DNA of 46,307 bases from Streptomyces muensis. Its GTDB lineage: Bacteria > Actinomycetota > Actinomycetes > Streptomycetales > Streptomycetaceae. Both the position numbers and the translations under genes were made by a program. The stretch spans positions 1-46,307 of the forward strand of contig NZ_JAKEIP010000043.1 in NCBI RefSeq assembly GCF_021474425.1, read 5' to 3'. This document shows, piece by piece, positions 9,265-17,691 of the stretch; positions within the stretch are counted from its first letter, which is position 1; every line of letters starts with the position of its first letter. The notes under the pieces were generated by a model that saw only the letters and a list, made by a program, of their open reading frames with translations, ran no database searches and was not told the DNA's origin.

Positions 9265-10331
9265 TTGACCGTGTTGCCCCAGAGCTTGGGGTCGTCGACG
9301 TTGTCCTTGGTCACCAGCGGGGCCGGCAGCTGGTCCTCCAGGATGCCGCTGGGCAGCTTCACGATGGTGGAGTCGTGGTCGGTGGGGCCGGGCTCGAAGG
9401 TCTTCCCCTCCATCGCCGCCTTGATGTAGTACATGCCGTACTTGGCGTACAGGTCGGCGGGCTGGGAGACCGTCGCGTCGATCTCGCCCTTGCGGATGGC
9501 GTCGAACTCCTGCGGGATGCCGTCGTTGGAGACGATCGTGATGTGCCCGGACTCCCCGGCCTTCTTCAGCATGCCCTTGGACTTCAGGGTCTGGAGGGTC
9601 GGCGCGAGGTAGACGCCGCCGGCCTGCATGTAGATGCCCTTGATGTCGGGGTTGGCGTTCAGAAGGGTGTCCAGCCTGGAGGCCGCGGCGTCGGACTCCC
9701 ACTTGGCCGGTATCTCCAGGACCTTCAGCTTGGGGAAGTTCTTCTTCACACAGGCGCGGAACGCCTCGGAGCGGTCACGGCCGTTGACCGAGGCGAGGTC
9801 GCCCATGATCTGCACGACCTTGCCGGAGGGGATCTGCTCGCCGAGGTACTGGCAGGCCTTCTCGCCGTACGCCACGTTGTTCGCACGGACCACCATCGCG
9901 ACCTTGCCCTTGTCGGGCGCGACGTCGACGGCGACGACCGGCACGCCCTTGCGCTCGGCCTGGTCGAGGCCGGCCTCGATGGCGGCGCTGTCCAGCGGGG
10001 CGACGACGAGGCCCTTCACACCCTGGTTGAGCTGGTTGTTGATGTCGGTGATCTGCTGGGAGGGGTCACTGTTGGAGTTGACCGTCTTGAGCGTGTCGAC
10101 GCCCTCGGAGTCGGCCATCTTCGGCACGTAGTCGTTGTACGACTGCCAGAACGGCGAGGTCAGCAGGGGCAGGATCACCCCGACCTTGCCGCTGCCGCCG
10201 CCTTCCGCGCTCGCGGCGCCGGTGTCCTTGGTGCTGCCGCACGCGGCGAGTGCGAGCGAGGCGCCGACGGCCAGGGCCATCGCGCCGACGTTCCGTGACC
10301 TGTACTGCTTCCGCGCTGTCCTGCCGGGCAT
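9261..10331 (-). CDS. Sugar ABC transporter substrate-binding lipoprotein (RbsB type)
   Basis: This 356-aa periplasmic-binding-protein-like lipoprotein has a signal peptide with positively charged start RTARKQYRSRN and a lipobox LAAC near residue 30. A Gly/Ser linker follows, then a two-lobe Peripla_BP_4 fold (VGVILPLLTSPFWQSYNDY, GLVVAPLDSAAIEAGL, VAMVVRANNVAYGEKACQYL). It captures the sugar at the cell surface for the downstream permease and ATPase. It is the first gene of the catabolic operon and faces the GntR regulator across a 195-bp region with palindromic operators. The ATG at 10331 is used. Ligand is not readable from sequence; L-fucose is inferred from the operon. Confidence 0.9.
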   Translation of the reverse strand: MPGRTARKQYRSRNVGAMALAVGASLALAACGSTKDTGAASAEGGGSGKVGVILPLLTSPFWQSYNDYVPKMADSEGVDTLKTVNSNSDPSQQITDINNQLNQGVKGLVVAPLDSAAIEAGLDQAERKGVPVVAVDVAPDKGKVAMVVRANNVAYGEKACQYLGEQIPSGKVVQIMGDLASVNGRDRSEAFRACVKKNFPKLKVLEIPAKWESDAAASRLDTLLNANPDIKGIYMQAGGVYLAPTLQTLKSKGMLKKAGESGHITIVSNDGIPQEFDAIRKGEIDATVSQPADLYAKYGMYYIKAAMEGKTFEPGPTDHDSTIVKLPSGILEDQLPAPLVTKDNVDDPKLWGNTVK

Positions 10332-10388
10332 CTGGCGGCTCCTCGTTGAGCGTCGTCGAGCACATGGTTCGAGCAGATGCCCGCATAT

Positions 10389-10399
10389 TTATCAGACCA
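10389..10399. promoter_or_regulatory. Possible third, imperfect GntR site near the binding-protein gene
   Basis: TTATCAGACCA carries a perfect GACCA half-site and a 3/5 match in the other arm to the TGGTCGGACCA palindromes 60-80 bp away. It lies about 58 bp upstream of the binding-protein start, where a repressor could block that promoter. This is one degenerate site judged by eye. Confidence 0.35.
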
Positions 10400-10450
10400 C
10401 TTCCCGGGAAGAACACCCTCCAGCATCAGATTTTCCCGCATCGCGACCAT

Positions 10451-10484
10451 ATTGGTCGGACCACCTCTGTATTGGTCGGACCAC
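10451..10484. promoter_or_regulatory. Tandem GntR/FadR operators, two perfect palindromes 20 bp apart
   Basis: The 14-mer ATTGGTCGGACCAC occurs at 10451-10464 and again at 10471-10484. Each copy contains the 11-bp palindrome TGGTCGGACCA (10453-10463 and 10473-10483). Centres are 20 bp apart, about two helical turns, so two dimers would sit on the same DNA face. FadR-subfamily GntR regulators commonly bind TGGTxxxACCA-like sites. The location between the regulator and its divergent operon makes autoregulation and operon control likely. Release by a fucose-pathway intermediate is inferred. Confidence 0.8.
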
Positions 10485-10499
10485 TTCGCTGGTTAGACT
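10472..10499 (+). promoter_or_regulatory. Candidate promoter of the GntR gene
   Basis: TTGGTC (10472-10477) and TAGACT (10494-10499) are separated by 16 bp and could be -35 and -10 elements, giving a start point near 10506, about 20 nt before the GTG. The -35 lies inside the second operator, so bound regulator would occlude it. Confidence 0.4.
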
Positions 10500-10526
10500 G
10501 CGCGCACCGGTGACAGGAGGAACGGC

Positions 10527-11234
10527 GTGAACGTGGACGAGACAGCCCCGCAGAAGGGCACCGTGACGCAGCGCGCCATCGAGCGGATCAAGGCGATGAT
10601 CGCGGAGGGGCGCCTGGAGCCCGGCCAGCGGCTGCCGACCGAGCGTGATCTGGCGACGCAGCTCGGCATCTCCCGCAGCTCGATGCGGGAGGCGATCCGC
10701 GCGCTGACGGTGCTGGGGGTGCTGGAGGCCCGGCACGGTTCGGGCATCTACGTCACCCAGTTGGAGGCCGGCGATCTGCTGGAGACGTTCGGTGTGGTCG
10801 CCGACCTGTCCCGGGGGCCGCGGCTGGTGGAGCTCCTGGAGGTGCGCCGCATCCTGGAGTCGACGGCGACGGCCCTGGCGGCGGCGCGCATCACGCCGGA
10901 CCAGCTCGCGGAGGTCGAGAAGCATCTGACGGCGATGAACGCCACGGACGACCCCGAGGAGATCCTCGCCCACGACCTGGCCTTCCACCGCGAGATCGCG
11001 GCCGCCGCCGGCAACGAGACGATGGCCGCGATCCTGGAGGGCCTGTCCTCGCGCACCTTCCGCGCCCGCGTCTGGCGCGGCTACCAGGAGGAGGGCGCCT
11101 TCGCCCGCACCCGCCGCGAACACGCCGCGATCCACCGCGCCCTGGTCGCCCACGATCCGGAGGCGGCCAGGGCGGCGGCGGCCGCGCATGTGGGCGAGGT
11201 GGAGGAGTGGCTGCGGGCCCAGCTCGGCGGGTGA
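10527..11234 (+). CDS. GntR-family (FadR/FCD subfamily) regulator of the fucose operon
   Basis: This 235-aa protein has an N-terminal winged helix-turn-helix (residues 12-76) with LPTERDLATQLGISRSSMREAIRALTVLGVLEARHGSGIYV. An all-helical FCD ligand-binding domain (about 85-230) has HDLAFHREIAAAAGN and EHAAIHRALVAHD, whose His/Asp residues usually bind a metal and a carboxylate ligand. Sugar acids are frequent ligands in this subfamily, which would fit fuconate or its dehydration product. The GTG start at 10527 is preceded by AGGAGG (10515-10520). It is divergent from the transporter-catabolic operon and its own promoter region carries the tandem palindromes. It ends in a convergent junction with the GH38 gene. 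Confidence 0.9.
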   Translation: MNVDETAPQKGTVTQRAIERIKAMIAEGRLEPGQRLPTERDLATQLGISRSSMREAIRALTVLGVLEARHGSGIYVTQLEAGDLLETFGVVADLSRGPRLVELLEVRRILESTATALAAARITPDQLAEVEKHLTAMNATDDPEEILAHDLAFHREIAAAAGNETMAAILEGLSSRTFRARVWRGYQEEGAFARTRREHAAIHRALVAHDPEAARAAAAAHVGEVEEWLRAQLGG

Positions 11235-11244
11235 GCCCCAGCCC

Positions 11245-11292
11245 CTGTCCCTGCCCCTGTCTCTGTCTCTGTCTCTGTCTCTGTCTCTGTCC
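11245..11292. repeat. Hexanucleotide tandem repeat (CTGTCT)n, 8 units
   Basis: Eight 6-bp units run from 11245 to 11292: CTGTCC, CTGCCC, five perfect CTGTCT copies (11257-11286) and CTGTCC. They fill most of the 61-bp convergent gap between the GntR stop and the GH38 stop (11296). It is one pure pyrimidine/G strand and is not a hairpin. Such arrays are prone to slippage, so length may differ between strains. Confidence 0.9.
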
Positions 11293-11295
11293 GGG

Positions 11296-14200
11296 CTAGG
11301 CGGCCCGGCGCAGTCGCAGCGTCACCAGTTCGAAGGGCCGTAGCCGCAGCGCGACGTGCTGCCCGTCGTACACCGGTGTCTCGGGCAGGGCGCGCTCCAG
11401 CAGATCCGTCGCCACGACGTCCGCGACCTCGAACCCCGCCGTCAGGGTGGCCCGTACGCGACCGCCGTGGGCCTCGTGGAGGCGCACGACCACGTCTCCG
11501 CTGCCGTCGTCGGCCAGCTTGACGGCGGTCACGACGACCGCGTCATGGTCGACGGCGACCAAGGGGGCGACCTCGTCGACGTCGCCGAACAGCTGCCGCT
11601 CGGGCAGGTTGATCCGCCAGCCCTCGCGCACCGCGTCCCCGATGCCCGCGCCGGGGACCAGGGCGTGCCGGAAGCGGTGGACGCCCTGGTCGGTCTCGGG
11701 GTCGGGGAAGCGCGGTGCGCGCAGCAGGGACATGCGGACGGTGGTGGTCGTGCCGCGGTCGCCGTCGGTGCGGACCGTGCGGGTCACGTCGTGCCCGTAC
11801 GTCGAGTCGTTGACGACGGCGACGCCCCAGCCCGGCTCCTCCAGGTGGACGAAGCGGTGGTTGCAGGCCTCGAACTTGGCCGCCTCCCAGCTGGTGTTGG
11901 TGTGCGTGGGCCGGTGGAAGTGGCCGAACTGCGTCTCCGAGGCGTACCGCTCCGCGTGCACGTCCAGCGGGAAGGCCAGCTTCAGGATCTTCTCCGTCTC
12001 GTGCCAGTGGACGATCGTGTCGAAGAGCAGACGCTTGTCGCCCGGTGCGAGGCTCAGCCGCTGTGTGACGCGGGACGAGCCGAAGGCCCGTACGACCCGG
12101 ACTCCCTCGCCGCTCTCGTCGACCTTCTCCGCGTCGGTCAGGTCGGTGACCGTGTTGCGGTAGAACTCGTCGACGTCCCAGGCGTCCCACATGTTCGGGA
12201 AGTCGGGGTGGAGTTGGAGGAGGTTCGCGGCAGCGCCCGGCGCGATCGTCTCGCGGTCGGCCTCGATGTCGTACACGGACACCACCAGGCCACGTCCGTC
12301 GATCTCGACGCGCAGCAGGCCGTTGTCCAGGACGTGGCCGCCGTCGGGCCGGGGCGTCACCTGTGTCCGGCCCTGGGTCTCGGCGGTTCCGACGCCGCCG
12401 GCCGGGACGCCGGCGCGTGTGTGCGGTGTGGCGTTGAACAGCAGGATCCGCTCCCCGTCCGCGTCCCCCGCCAGGGCCCGCTGTGCCGCGCGGATGATCC
12501 CCGTCAGCTCCTCGGCGACCTCCTCGTACGTCTTCCGTGCCTCCCGGTGCACCCACGCGATCGACGACCCCGGCAGGATGTCGTGGAACTGGTGCAGCAG
12601 CACCGTCTTCCAGATCCGGTCCAACTCCTCGTAGGGGTAAGGGAATCCGGTCCGTACGGCCGCCGTCGCCGCCCACAGCTCGGCCTCGCGCAGGAGGTGT
12701 TCGCTGCGGCGGTTGCCCTGCTTGGTCTTGGCCTGGCTGGTGAGGGTGGCGCGGTGGAGTTCGAGGTAGAGCTCGCCGACCCAGACGGGCGGGTCGGGGT
12801 ACTCGGCCTCGGCCTTGCGGAAGAAGGCGTCCGGGGTCTCCCAGACGACGGTGGCGGAGCCTTCGAGGTCGCGCAGCCGGGCCGCCTTGGCGATCATCTC
12901 GCGGGTCGTGCCGCCGCCTCCGTCACCCCAGCCGGTGGGGGCGAGGGAGTGCCGGGCGACGCCCTTGTCCTTGAAGTTGCGGGCCGCGTGGGCGATCTCG
13001 CTGCCCTTCATGGAGCAGTTGTAGGTGTCGACGGGCGGGAAGTGGGTGAAGATCCGGGTGCCGTCGATGCCCTCCCACTGGAAGGTGTGGTGCGGGAACT
13101 TGTTCGTCTGCGACCAGGAGATCTTCTGTGTCAGCAGCCATTTGGAGCCGGCCGCCTTGATGATCTGGGGCAGTCCGGCGGCGAAGCCGAAGGTGTCGGG
13201 CAGCCAGGCCTCGTCGTTCTCGATGCCGAACTCGTCGAGGAAGAACCGCTTGCCGTGCACGAACTGCCGGGCCATCGCCTCCGAGCCCGGCATGTTGGTG
13301 TCCGACTCCACCCACATCCCGCCGGCCGGCACGAACCGCCCCTCCGCGACCGCCTTCTTCACCCGCGCCCACACCTCGGGCCGGTGCTCCTTCACCCACG
13401 CCCACTGCTGGGCCTGGGACATGGCGAAGACGAAGTCGGGCTCGTCCTCGATCAGCGCGGTCATGTTGGACGTCGTACGGGCCACCTTGCGCACGGTCTC
13501 GCGCAGCGGCCACAGCCACGCCGAGTCGATGTGCGCGTGTCCGACGGCGCTGATGCGGTGGGCGGACGGTACGGCGGGGGCGGCGAGGACGTCGGTGAGG
13601 CGGGCGCGTGCCCGGGCCGCCGTGCCGTTGACGTCCTGGAGGTCCAGGGCGTCGAGCGCCCGCTCCACCGCCCGCAGGATGTCCCAGCGTCGCGCCGACT
13701 CCACCGGCAGCTCGGCCATCAGCTCGCCGAGCACCTCCAGGTCGATGACCAGCTGCCAGACGTCCTCGTCGAGCACGGCGAGATCCATCCGGGCCAGCTT
13801 GTACTGGGGTTCGCTGCCGGCGGTCTCCTTGTCGCCCAACTGTGTCGGCAGGAAGGGGTGGTAGTCGAGGATGACCGGGTTGGAGGCGGCCTCGATGTGC
13901 AGCCGCACCTGCTCGCCGCCCTCGACGGGCGCGCCGATCCGCACCCACTGGTTGCGCGGGTTGAGGCCCTTCACCGGGGTGCCGTCGGGCCGGTAGACGA
14001 GGCCCTCGCACTGGAAGCCGGGCATGTTCTCGTCGAACCCGAGGTCGAGCAGCGCCTCGACGGTCTTCCCTGCCCACGCCTCGGGCACGGTCCCGGTGAC
14101 GCGGAACCAGCTGGTGCCCCACGGAGCACCCCAGCGGGCGCCCACCTCGATCGGCTCGGGTTCGGCCGCCAGCCCCTCGGCGACGGGGACCGGCTCGCCG

Positions 14201-14316
14201 GGCGCATGCCACACCGCCACGTCCAGCGGCACGGACTCCGGGTACACGGCGGGTCGGACGCGCTCGTCGAGGACGCGCTTGAGACGGGCTTCGACCAGGC
14301 TGCGGTCGTCATGCAT
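11296..14316 (-). CDS. GH38 alpha-mannosidase, cytoplasmic
   Basis: This 1006-aa protein has no signal peptide, so it should act inside the cell on imported oligomannose. After an N-terminal beta domain (1-250), the GH38 catalytic domain starts with the zinc motif GHAHIDSAWLWP (residues 259-270). GGMWVESD at 332-339 holds the likely nucleophile D339. WLPDTFGFAAGLPQI follows at 371-385. A middle helical domain (about 520-620) and C-terminal beta domains follow, as in bacterial and class II mannosidases. ATG 14316 has only a weak GGAG 10 nt upstream. It is the last gene of the operon that begins with the binding protein at 20777, 44 bp after the GH85 stop. Exact linkage specificity (alpha-1,2/3/6) cannot be read. 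Confidence 0.92.
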   Translation of the reverse strand: MHDDRSLVEARLKRVLDERVRPAVYPESVPLDVAVWHAPGEPVPVAEGLAAEPEPIEVGARWGAPWGTSWFRVTGTVPEAWAGKTVEALLDLGFDENMPGFQCEGLVYRPDGTPVKGLNPRNQWVRIGAPVEGGEQVRLHIEAASNPVILDYHPFLPTQLGDKETAGSEPQYKLARMDLAVLDEDVWQLVIDLEVLGELMAELPVESARRWDILRAVERALDALDLQDVNGTAARARARLTDVLAAPAVPSAHRISAVGHAHIDSAWLWPLRETVRKVARTTSNMTALIEDEPDFVFAMSQAQQWAWVKEHRPEVWARVKKAVAEGRFVPAGGMWVESDTNMPGSEAMARQFVHGKRFFLDEFGIENDEAWLPDTFGFAAGLPQIIKAAGSKWLLTQKISWSQTNKFPHHTFQWEGIDGTRIFTHFPPVDTYNCSMKGSEIAHAARNFKDKGVARHSLAPTGWGDGGGGTTREMIAKAARLRDLEGSATVVWETPDAFFRKAEAEYPDPPVWVGELYLELHRATLTSQAKTKQGNRRSEHLLREAELWAATAAVRTGFPYPYEELDRIWKTVLLHQFHDILPGSSIAWVHREARKTYEEVAEELTGIIRAAQRALAGDADGERILLFNATPHTRAGVPAGGVGTAETQGRTQVTPRPDGGHVLDNGLLRVEIDGRGLVVSVYDIEADRETIAPGAAANLLQLHPDFPNMWDAWDVDEFYRNTVTDLTDAEKVDESGEGVRVVRAFGSSRVTQRLSLAPGDKRLLFDTIVHWHETEKILKLAFPLDVHAERYASETQFGHFHRPTHTNTSWEAAKFEACNHRFVHLEEPGWGVAVVNDSTYGHDVTRTVRTDGDRGTTTTVRMSLLRAPRFPDPETDQGVHRFRHALVPGAGIGDAVREGWRINLPERQLFGDVDEVAPLVAVDHDAVVVTAVKLADDGSGDVVVRLHEAHGGRVRATLTAGFEVADVVATDLLERALPETPVYDGQHVALRLRPFELVTLRLRRAA

Positions 14317-14360
14317 ACGGGGGCACTCCGTAGGTCGTGGGTGAGGCGGGGCGGGTCGGG

Positions 14361-16364
14361 TTACCAGGCGTGGGTGACGGTCGCGGGGGCGGACGTGGTG
14401 TAGAGCTCCCCTACGGCGCGCAGTTCGAACCGCGCCGCCCGTTCACCCTGCTCGGGCCCCAGGCCGCCGGCGAAGAAGGCACGCTGACAGGTGGCGCCGA
14501 GGAAACGTCTGGTGCCGTCGGGGAGGAGGCGGTGCAGGGTGTAGTGGCGTACGTCGCCGGACGCCGGGTTCCAGGCGTAGCGCAGGTCGCCGCCGGACGC
14601 CGCGGTGATCCGGAGGCCGGAGGGGGCGCCGGGCGTGTGCGGGGCGTTGCGGACGGCGAGGCCGCCCAGCCGCCAGCGGACGGGGCCACCGTCGGTCGCG
14701 GTGAGGCGAATGCCGATCGCGTGTGCGGTGCCGGTCAGGCCTGTGAGCGGGACGGACACGGTCTGCCAGCTGTTGACCGAGTTCACAGGCAGATATGTGT
14801 ACGGCGGTGTCGCCCCCGGCCCGCTCGGCTCGGCCATGGCCACCGCCAACTCGACGTTCACACCGCCCGCGTCGGTCCGATGCGTCAGCTCGACAACCGT
14901 GTCAACAGTGACCGGCAGCCGTGTCGCATACACATCCACGACCGCGGGCTCGTCCAGTTCACCCTCGACCAGCACACTGCTCCCGCCACACCACGCGTCA
15001 GCGAAGTCGAAGTTCACAGCGGGCCGCTGCCCCTCCGTGTGCACGACCCAGCGCCGGGACGGCAGCCGGTCCTGCAGCCCCAGGTGGTTCCAGGGCGCGT
15101 CCGACGTCACCTTCCCGTCCTCGTACCACCGCAGCCCGTGCCCGGTGTTGAACACGCTCGCGAACGGCACGGTGGTGACCGTCGAGCGGTCGGCGACCGA
15201 CACGGCGGGAGCCCGCCAGCTGTCCGTACCGTCCGGCCGCGAGGGATCCAGTGACCGCCCGGTCCAGAACCGGTCGTCGGCGGCGTGGAACTCACTGGGC
15301 GCCCGCCCATCGGCCGGCAGGTGGTTCCGGGTCCACTCGGGCCGGTAGAACCCGACCGACACCACATGCGCCCTGTCACGCGGCACGATCGCGTCCCAGT
15401 TCACGGACGAGTTCCAGCCGTTGGCCTCCACGTCCACGCCCGCCCACAACTCGTAGCGGCTGCGCCCCAGTTGCCCCGCCCGCTGCCCCGACGACGTCAG
15501 CTTCGCCGCCGTCCACCGGAAGTCGACGAACATGTCGTCGGCGGCCTGGAAGAACGCCTCGTTCTGGGAGTTGAGCGCCCCCTGCCAGCTCACGGCGCCG
15601 TTCACGGTCATCGAGTCGTACCAGGTCACCCGCTGTCCGGCGGCCCTCGCGAGCGACTTCAACTCCCGCATGAAGCCCAGCATGCCCGCGGCGAGGGCGG
15701 CGTCCCCTCCCCCGGTCTCGGCGTTGACGAACCACCCGTCGAACCCGTACGCCTCCGCGACCGCGACCAGCCGCTCGGCCAGCGGATACCGCCCGGCCGC
15801 ATCCTGCTGCACCAGGTCACGCGTCCACCGCAACTGTCCGCCGTAGGCGACGGGCGGCAGGAAGACGTTCCCGAGGACGGGCACCCCGTGCCGGTGCGCG
15901 GCGTCCACGATCGGCGCGTTCGGTGCCAGGATCAGCCCCTCACCGGAGGAGCCGCCCCAGAAGACCAGCTCGTCGATGTACGCCCAGTGGGTGAGGGCGT
16001 AGTAGTCGGCGGTGGCCGACCCCTGGGAGGGGTTGGCGGCTGTCGGCCCGAAGGACACCAGGGACTGGATGCGGGCCTGGCCCGCGCGGGCGGTCGCGTT
16101 CACCGGGGCCGGGGTGAAGCGCGGGGCGAGCGGCACCGTCGAGGCGTTGAAGGCGAGGTCCGGGTCGTCGGTCGGGCGCCATGACTTCAGGCTCCGCCAG
16201 GTGATGCCCGTGCCCGGGGTGCCGGAGGGCAGGGAGTCCGGGTACCAGTAGGAGGCGTACGGCTGGAGTGCGGCGGCCCTGGACTTCGGTGCCGCCACGG
16301 CCGGTGACGAGGGGAGCAGCGCGGCCGTGGCGGCGATGAGGACGGTGCGTCTGGTGGGTTTCAC
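14361..16364 (-). CDS. GH85 endo-beta-N-acetylglucosaminidase, Tat-exported
   Basis: This 667-aa enzyme should cleave the GlcNAc-GlcNAc bond of the N-glycan chitobiose core, releasing the oligosaccharide outside the cell. Start GTG 16364 forms a GTGA overlap with the GH5 stop. The N-terminus is a Tat signal (TRRTVLIAATAALL) ending near AVAAP. The GH85 catalytic motif FDGWFVNAETGG shows N214-x-E216, the substrate-assisting Asn and acid/base Glu. YASYWYPDS and WYDSM are other family landmarks. C-terminal parts are a beta-sandwich carbohydrate-binding-like region (about 430-580) and an FN3-like module (about 580-667). Placement between a mannosidase-type GH5 and GH38 supports N-glycan release. 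The frame is open further upstream but that part overlaps GH5 and is a shadow. Confidence 0.93.
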   Translation of the reverse strand: MKPTRRTVLIAATAALLPSSPAVAAPKSRAAALQPYASYWYPDSLPSGTPGTGITWRSLKSWRPTDDPDLAFNASTVPLAPRFTPAPVNATARAGQARIQSLVSFGPTAANPSQGSATADYYALTHWAYIDELVFWGGSSGEGLILAPNAPIVDAAHRHGVPVLGNVFLPPVAYGGQLRWTRDLVQQDAAGRYPLAERLVAVAEAYGFDGWFVNAETGGGDAALAAGMLGFMRELKSLARAAGQRVTWYDSMTVNGAVSWQGALNSQNEAFFQAADDMFVDFRWTAAKLTSSGQRAGQLGRSRYELWAGVDVEANGWNSSVNWDAIVPRDRAHVVSVGFYRPEWTRNHLPADGRAPSEFHAADDRFWTGRSLDPSRPDGTDSWRAPAVSVADRSTVTTVPFASVFNTGHGLRWYEDGKVTSDAPWNHLGLQDRLPSRRWVVHTEGQRPAVNFDFADAWCGGSSVLVEGELDEPAVVDVYATRLPVTVDTVVELTHRTDAGGVNVELAVAMAEPSGPGATPPYTYLPVNSVNSWQTVSVPLTGLTGTAHAIGIRLTATDGGPVRWRLGGLAVRNAPHTPGAPSGLRITAASGGDLRYAWNPASGDVRHYTLHRLLPDGTRRFLGATCQRAFFAGGLGPEQGERAARFELRAVGELYTTSAPATVTHAW

Positions 16365-17626
16365 GAGCGGGTGCCTCCTTGGAGTCCTTGTGGGGCGGGG
16401 AGTACCTGATCGGGAGTGACGACCTCGGTGATGCCGCGCGCGGCCAGGTGTTCCTGGTCGTCGGCGCGGGTGTCGAGGACGGTGGTGGGGCGGGCGCCGT
16501 CGGCGGTGAGGCGGAAGAAGGCGTCGAAGACGGGACCGCCGGGAGCGCAGGTCGAGCGCACGGCCGGGTCGGCGGGGACGATCAGCGCCGTCGTACGCGG
16601 CTCGGGCGTGCGCGGCGTCTCCCGGGCCGCTCGCTCCAGTACCCGAGCGGTGTCCTTCGGCTTCCGGTCGTTGGTCAACAGACCCAGCCTGTATTCGAGT
16701 TCGGGAAAATCGGCCAGCTCCCGGGACACGTCGTGCGAGCACCACCAGGTGATGCCCCACAGGTCGGGGCAGTCCAGGGCGTTCGCGACGGTCGCGGCGG
16801 TGAAGGCGGCGGCGTGCTCGGGCGGGACCAGCGGGGCGGGCGCGCCGACCTCCTGGAGCCAGACGGGGCGGTGCGGGTCGCCGGCCCAGGCCTTGCTGAG
16901 CTCGACGAGGTACGCGGCGTGGTGCTCGGCCGGCACGGAGGTACGGCCGTGGCGCTGGGCGGTGCCGTTGAAGACCCAGGAGTGCACGGCGGTGACGGCA
17001 CCGTGCCGGGCTGCCTGAGCCGGCGTGAACGGCTGGTCGTCCTGGTACCAGGTGGCGTCGTACTCGGCGTGCAGGTGCAGCCGCCCGGGGGCGCCTTCCT
17101 CGCAGGCGGCGAGCATACGGGTGAGCCAGCGGTCGATCTCGGCCTCGGTGGCACGGTCGGGGTCGGGGTGCGGGCCCGCCGAGAACTGGTTGACCTCGTT
17201 GCCGAGGGTCATGCCGACGAAGTTGGGGCGGTCCGCCAGCGCCGCCGCCAGGGTGCGCAGGTAGGCGGCCTGGCCCTCGACTGCCTCCGGGTCGGTGAAG
17301 AGGTTGCGCCGGTGCCACGTCCGGGTCCAGGCCGGCAGGAAGTCGAAGCTGCTCAAGTGGCCTTGCAGCCCGTCCACGTTGACGTCGAGACCGCGTTCGG
17401 CGGCGGCGTCGACGAGCCGCAGGAGATCCGAGACGGCCCGCTCCCGGATCAGGGTGCGGTTGGGCTGGAAGTACGGCCACAGCGGGAAGACCCGGATGTG
17501 GTCGAGGCCCAGTGCCGCGATGGAGTCGAGGTCGGCGCGTACGGAGTCGAGGTCGAAGTCGAGCCAGTGGTGGAACCACCCTTCGCTCGGGGTGTAGTTG
17601 ACGCCGAAGCGCACGGCAGGAGGCAT
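16361..17626 (-). CDS. GH5-like glycosidase, probable cytoplasmic beta-mannosidase
   Basis: This 421-aa TIM-barrel glycosidase has no signal peptide. Acid/base E144 (TLGNEVNQ) and nucleophile E259 (WLQEVG) are at the expected beta-4 and beta-7 positions, with W294-W295 lining the site. Specialised GH5 beta-mannosidases (GH5_18 in Bifidobacterium N-glycan loci) cleave the Man-beta-1,4-GlcNAc left after GH85 and GH38. The same role is inferred here from gene context; the subfamily needs checking. The C-terminal 80 residues look like a small extra beta or Rossmann-like domain (TRADDQEHLAARGITEVV). ATG 17626 has AAGGAC about 6 nt upstream. It overlaps the GH85 start by 4 bp. Confidence 0.8.
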   Translation of the reverse strand: MPPAVRFGVNYTPSEGWFHHWLDFDLDSVRADLDSIAALGLDHIRVFPLWPYFQPNRTLIRERAVSDLLRLVDAAAERGLDVNVDGLQGHLSSFDFLPAWTRTWHRRNLFTDPEAVEGQAAYLRTLAAALADRPNFVGMTLGNEVNQFSAGPHPDPDRATEAEIDRWLTRMLAACEEGAPGRLHLHAEYDATWYQDDQPFTPAQAARHGAVTAVHSWVFNGTAQRHGRTSVPAEHHAAYLVELSKAWAGDPHRPVWLQEVGAPAPLVPPEHAAAFTAATVANALDCPDLWGITWWCSHDVSRELADFPELEYRLGLLTNDRKPKDTARVLERAARETPRTPEPRTTALIVPADPAVRSTCAPGGPVFDAFFRLTADGARPTTVLDTRADDQEHLAARGITEVVTPDQVLPAPQGLQGGTRS

Positions 17627-17691
17627 GCGTGTCCTTGTGACGGAGGTGGGACGGAGGTGAGACGAGGGCGGGGCGGTCGGCCCCGGGGTGG

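Noticed and set aside
11245..11292. CTGTCT array as a CRISPR or iteron origin
   Set aside because: Units are only 6 bp with no spacers, no cas or replication genes nearby; it is a simple microsatellite.
11356..14403. Plus-strand 1015-codon open frame opposite GH38
   Set aside because: Long only because antisense of high-GC codons rarely has stops; no recognisable fold, while GH38 motifs are clear on the minus strand.
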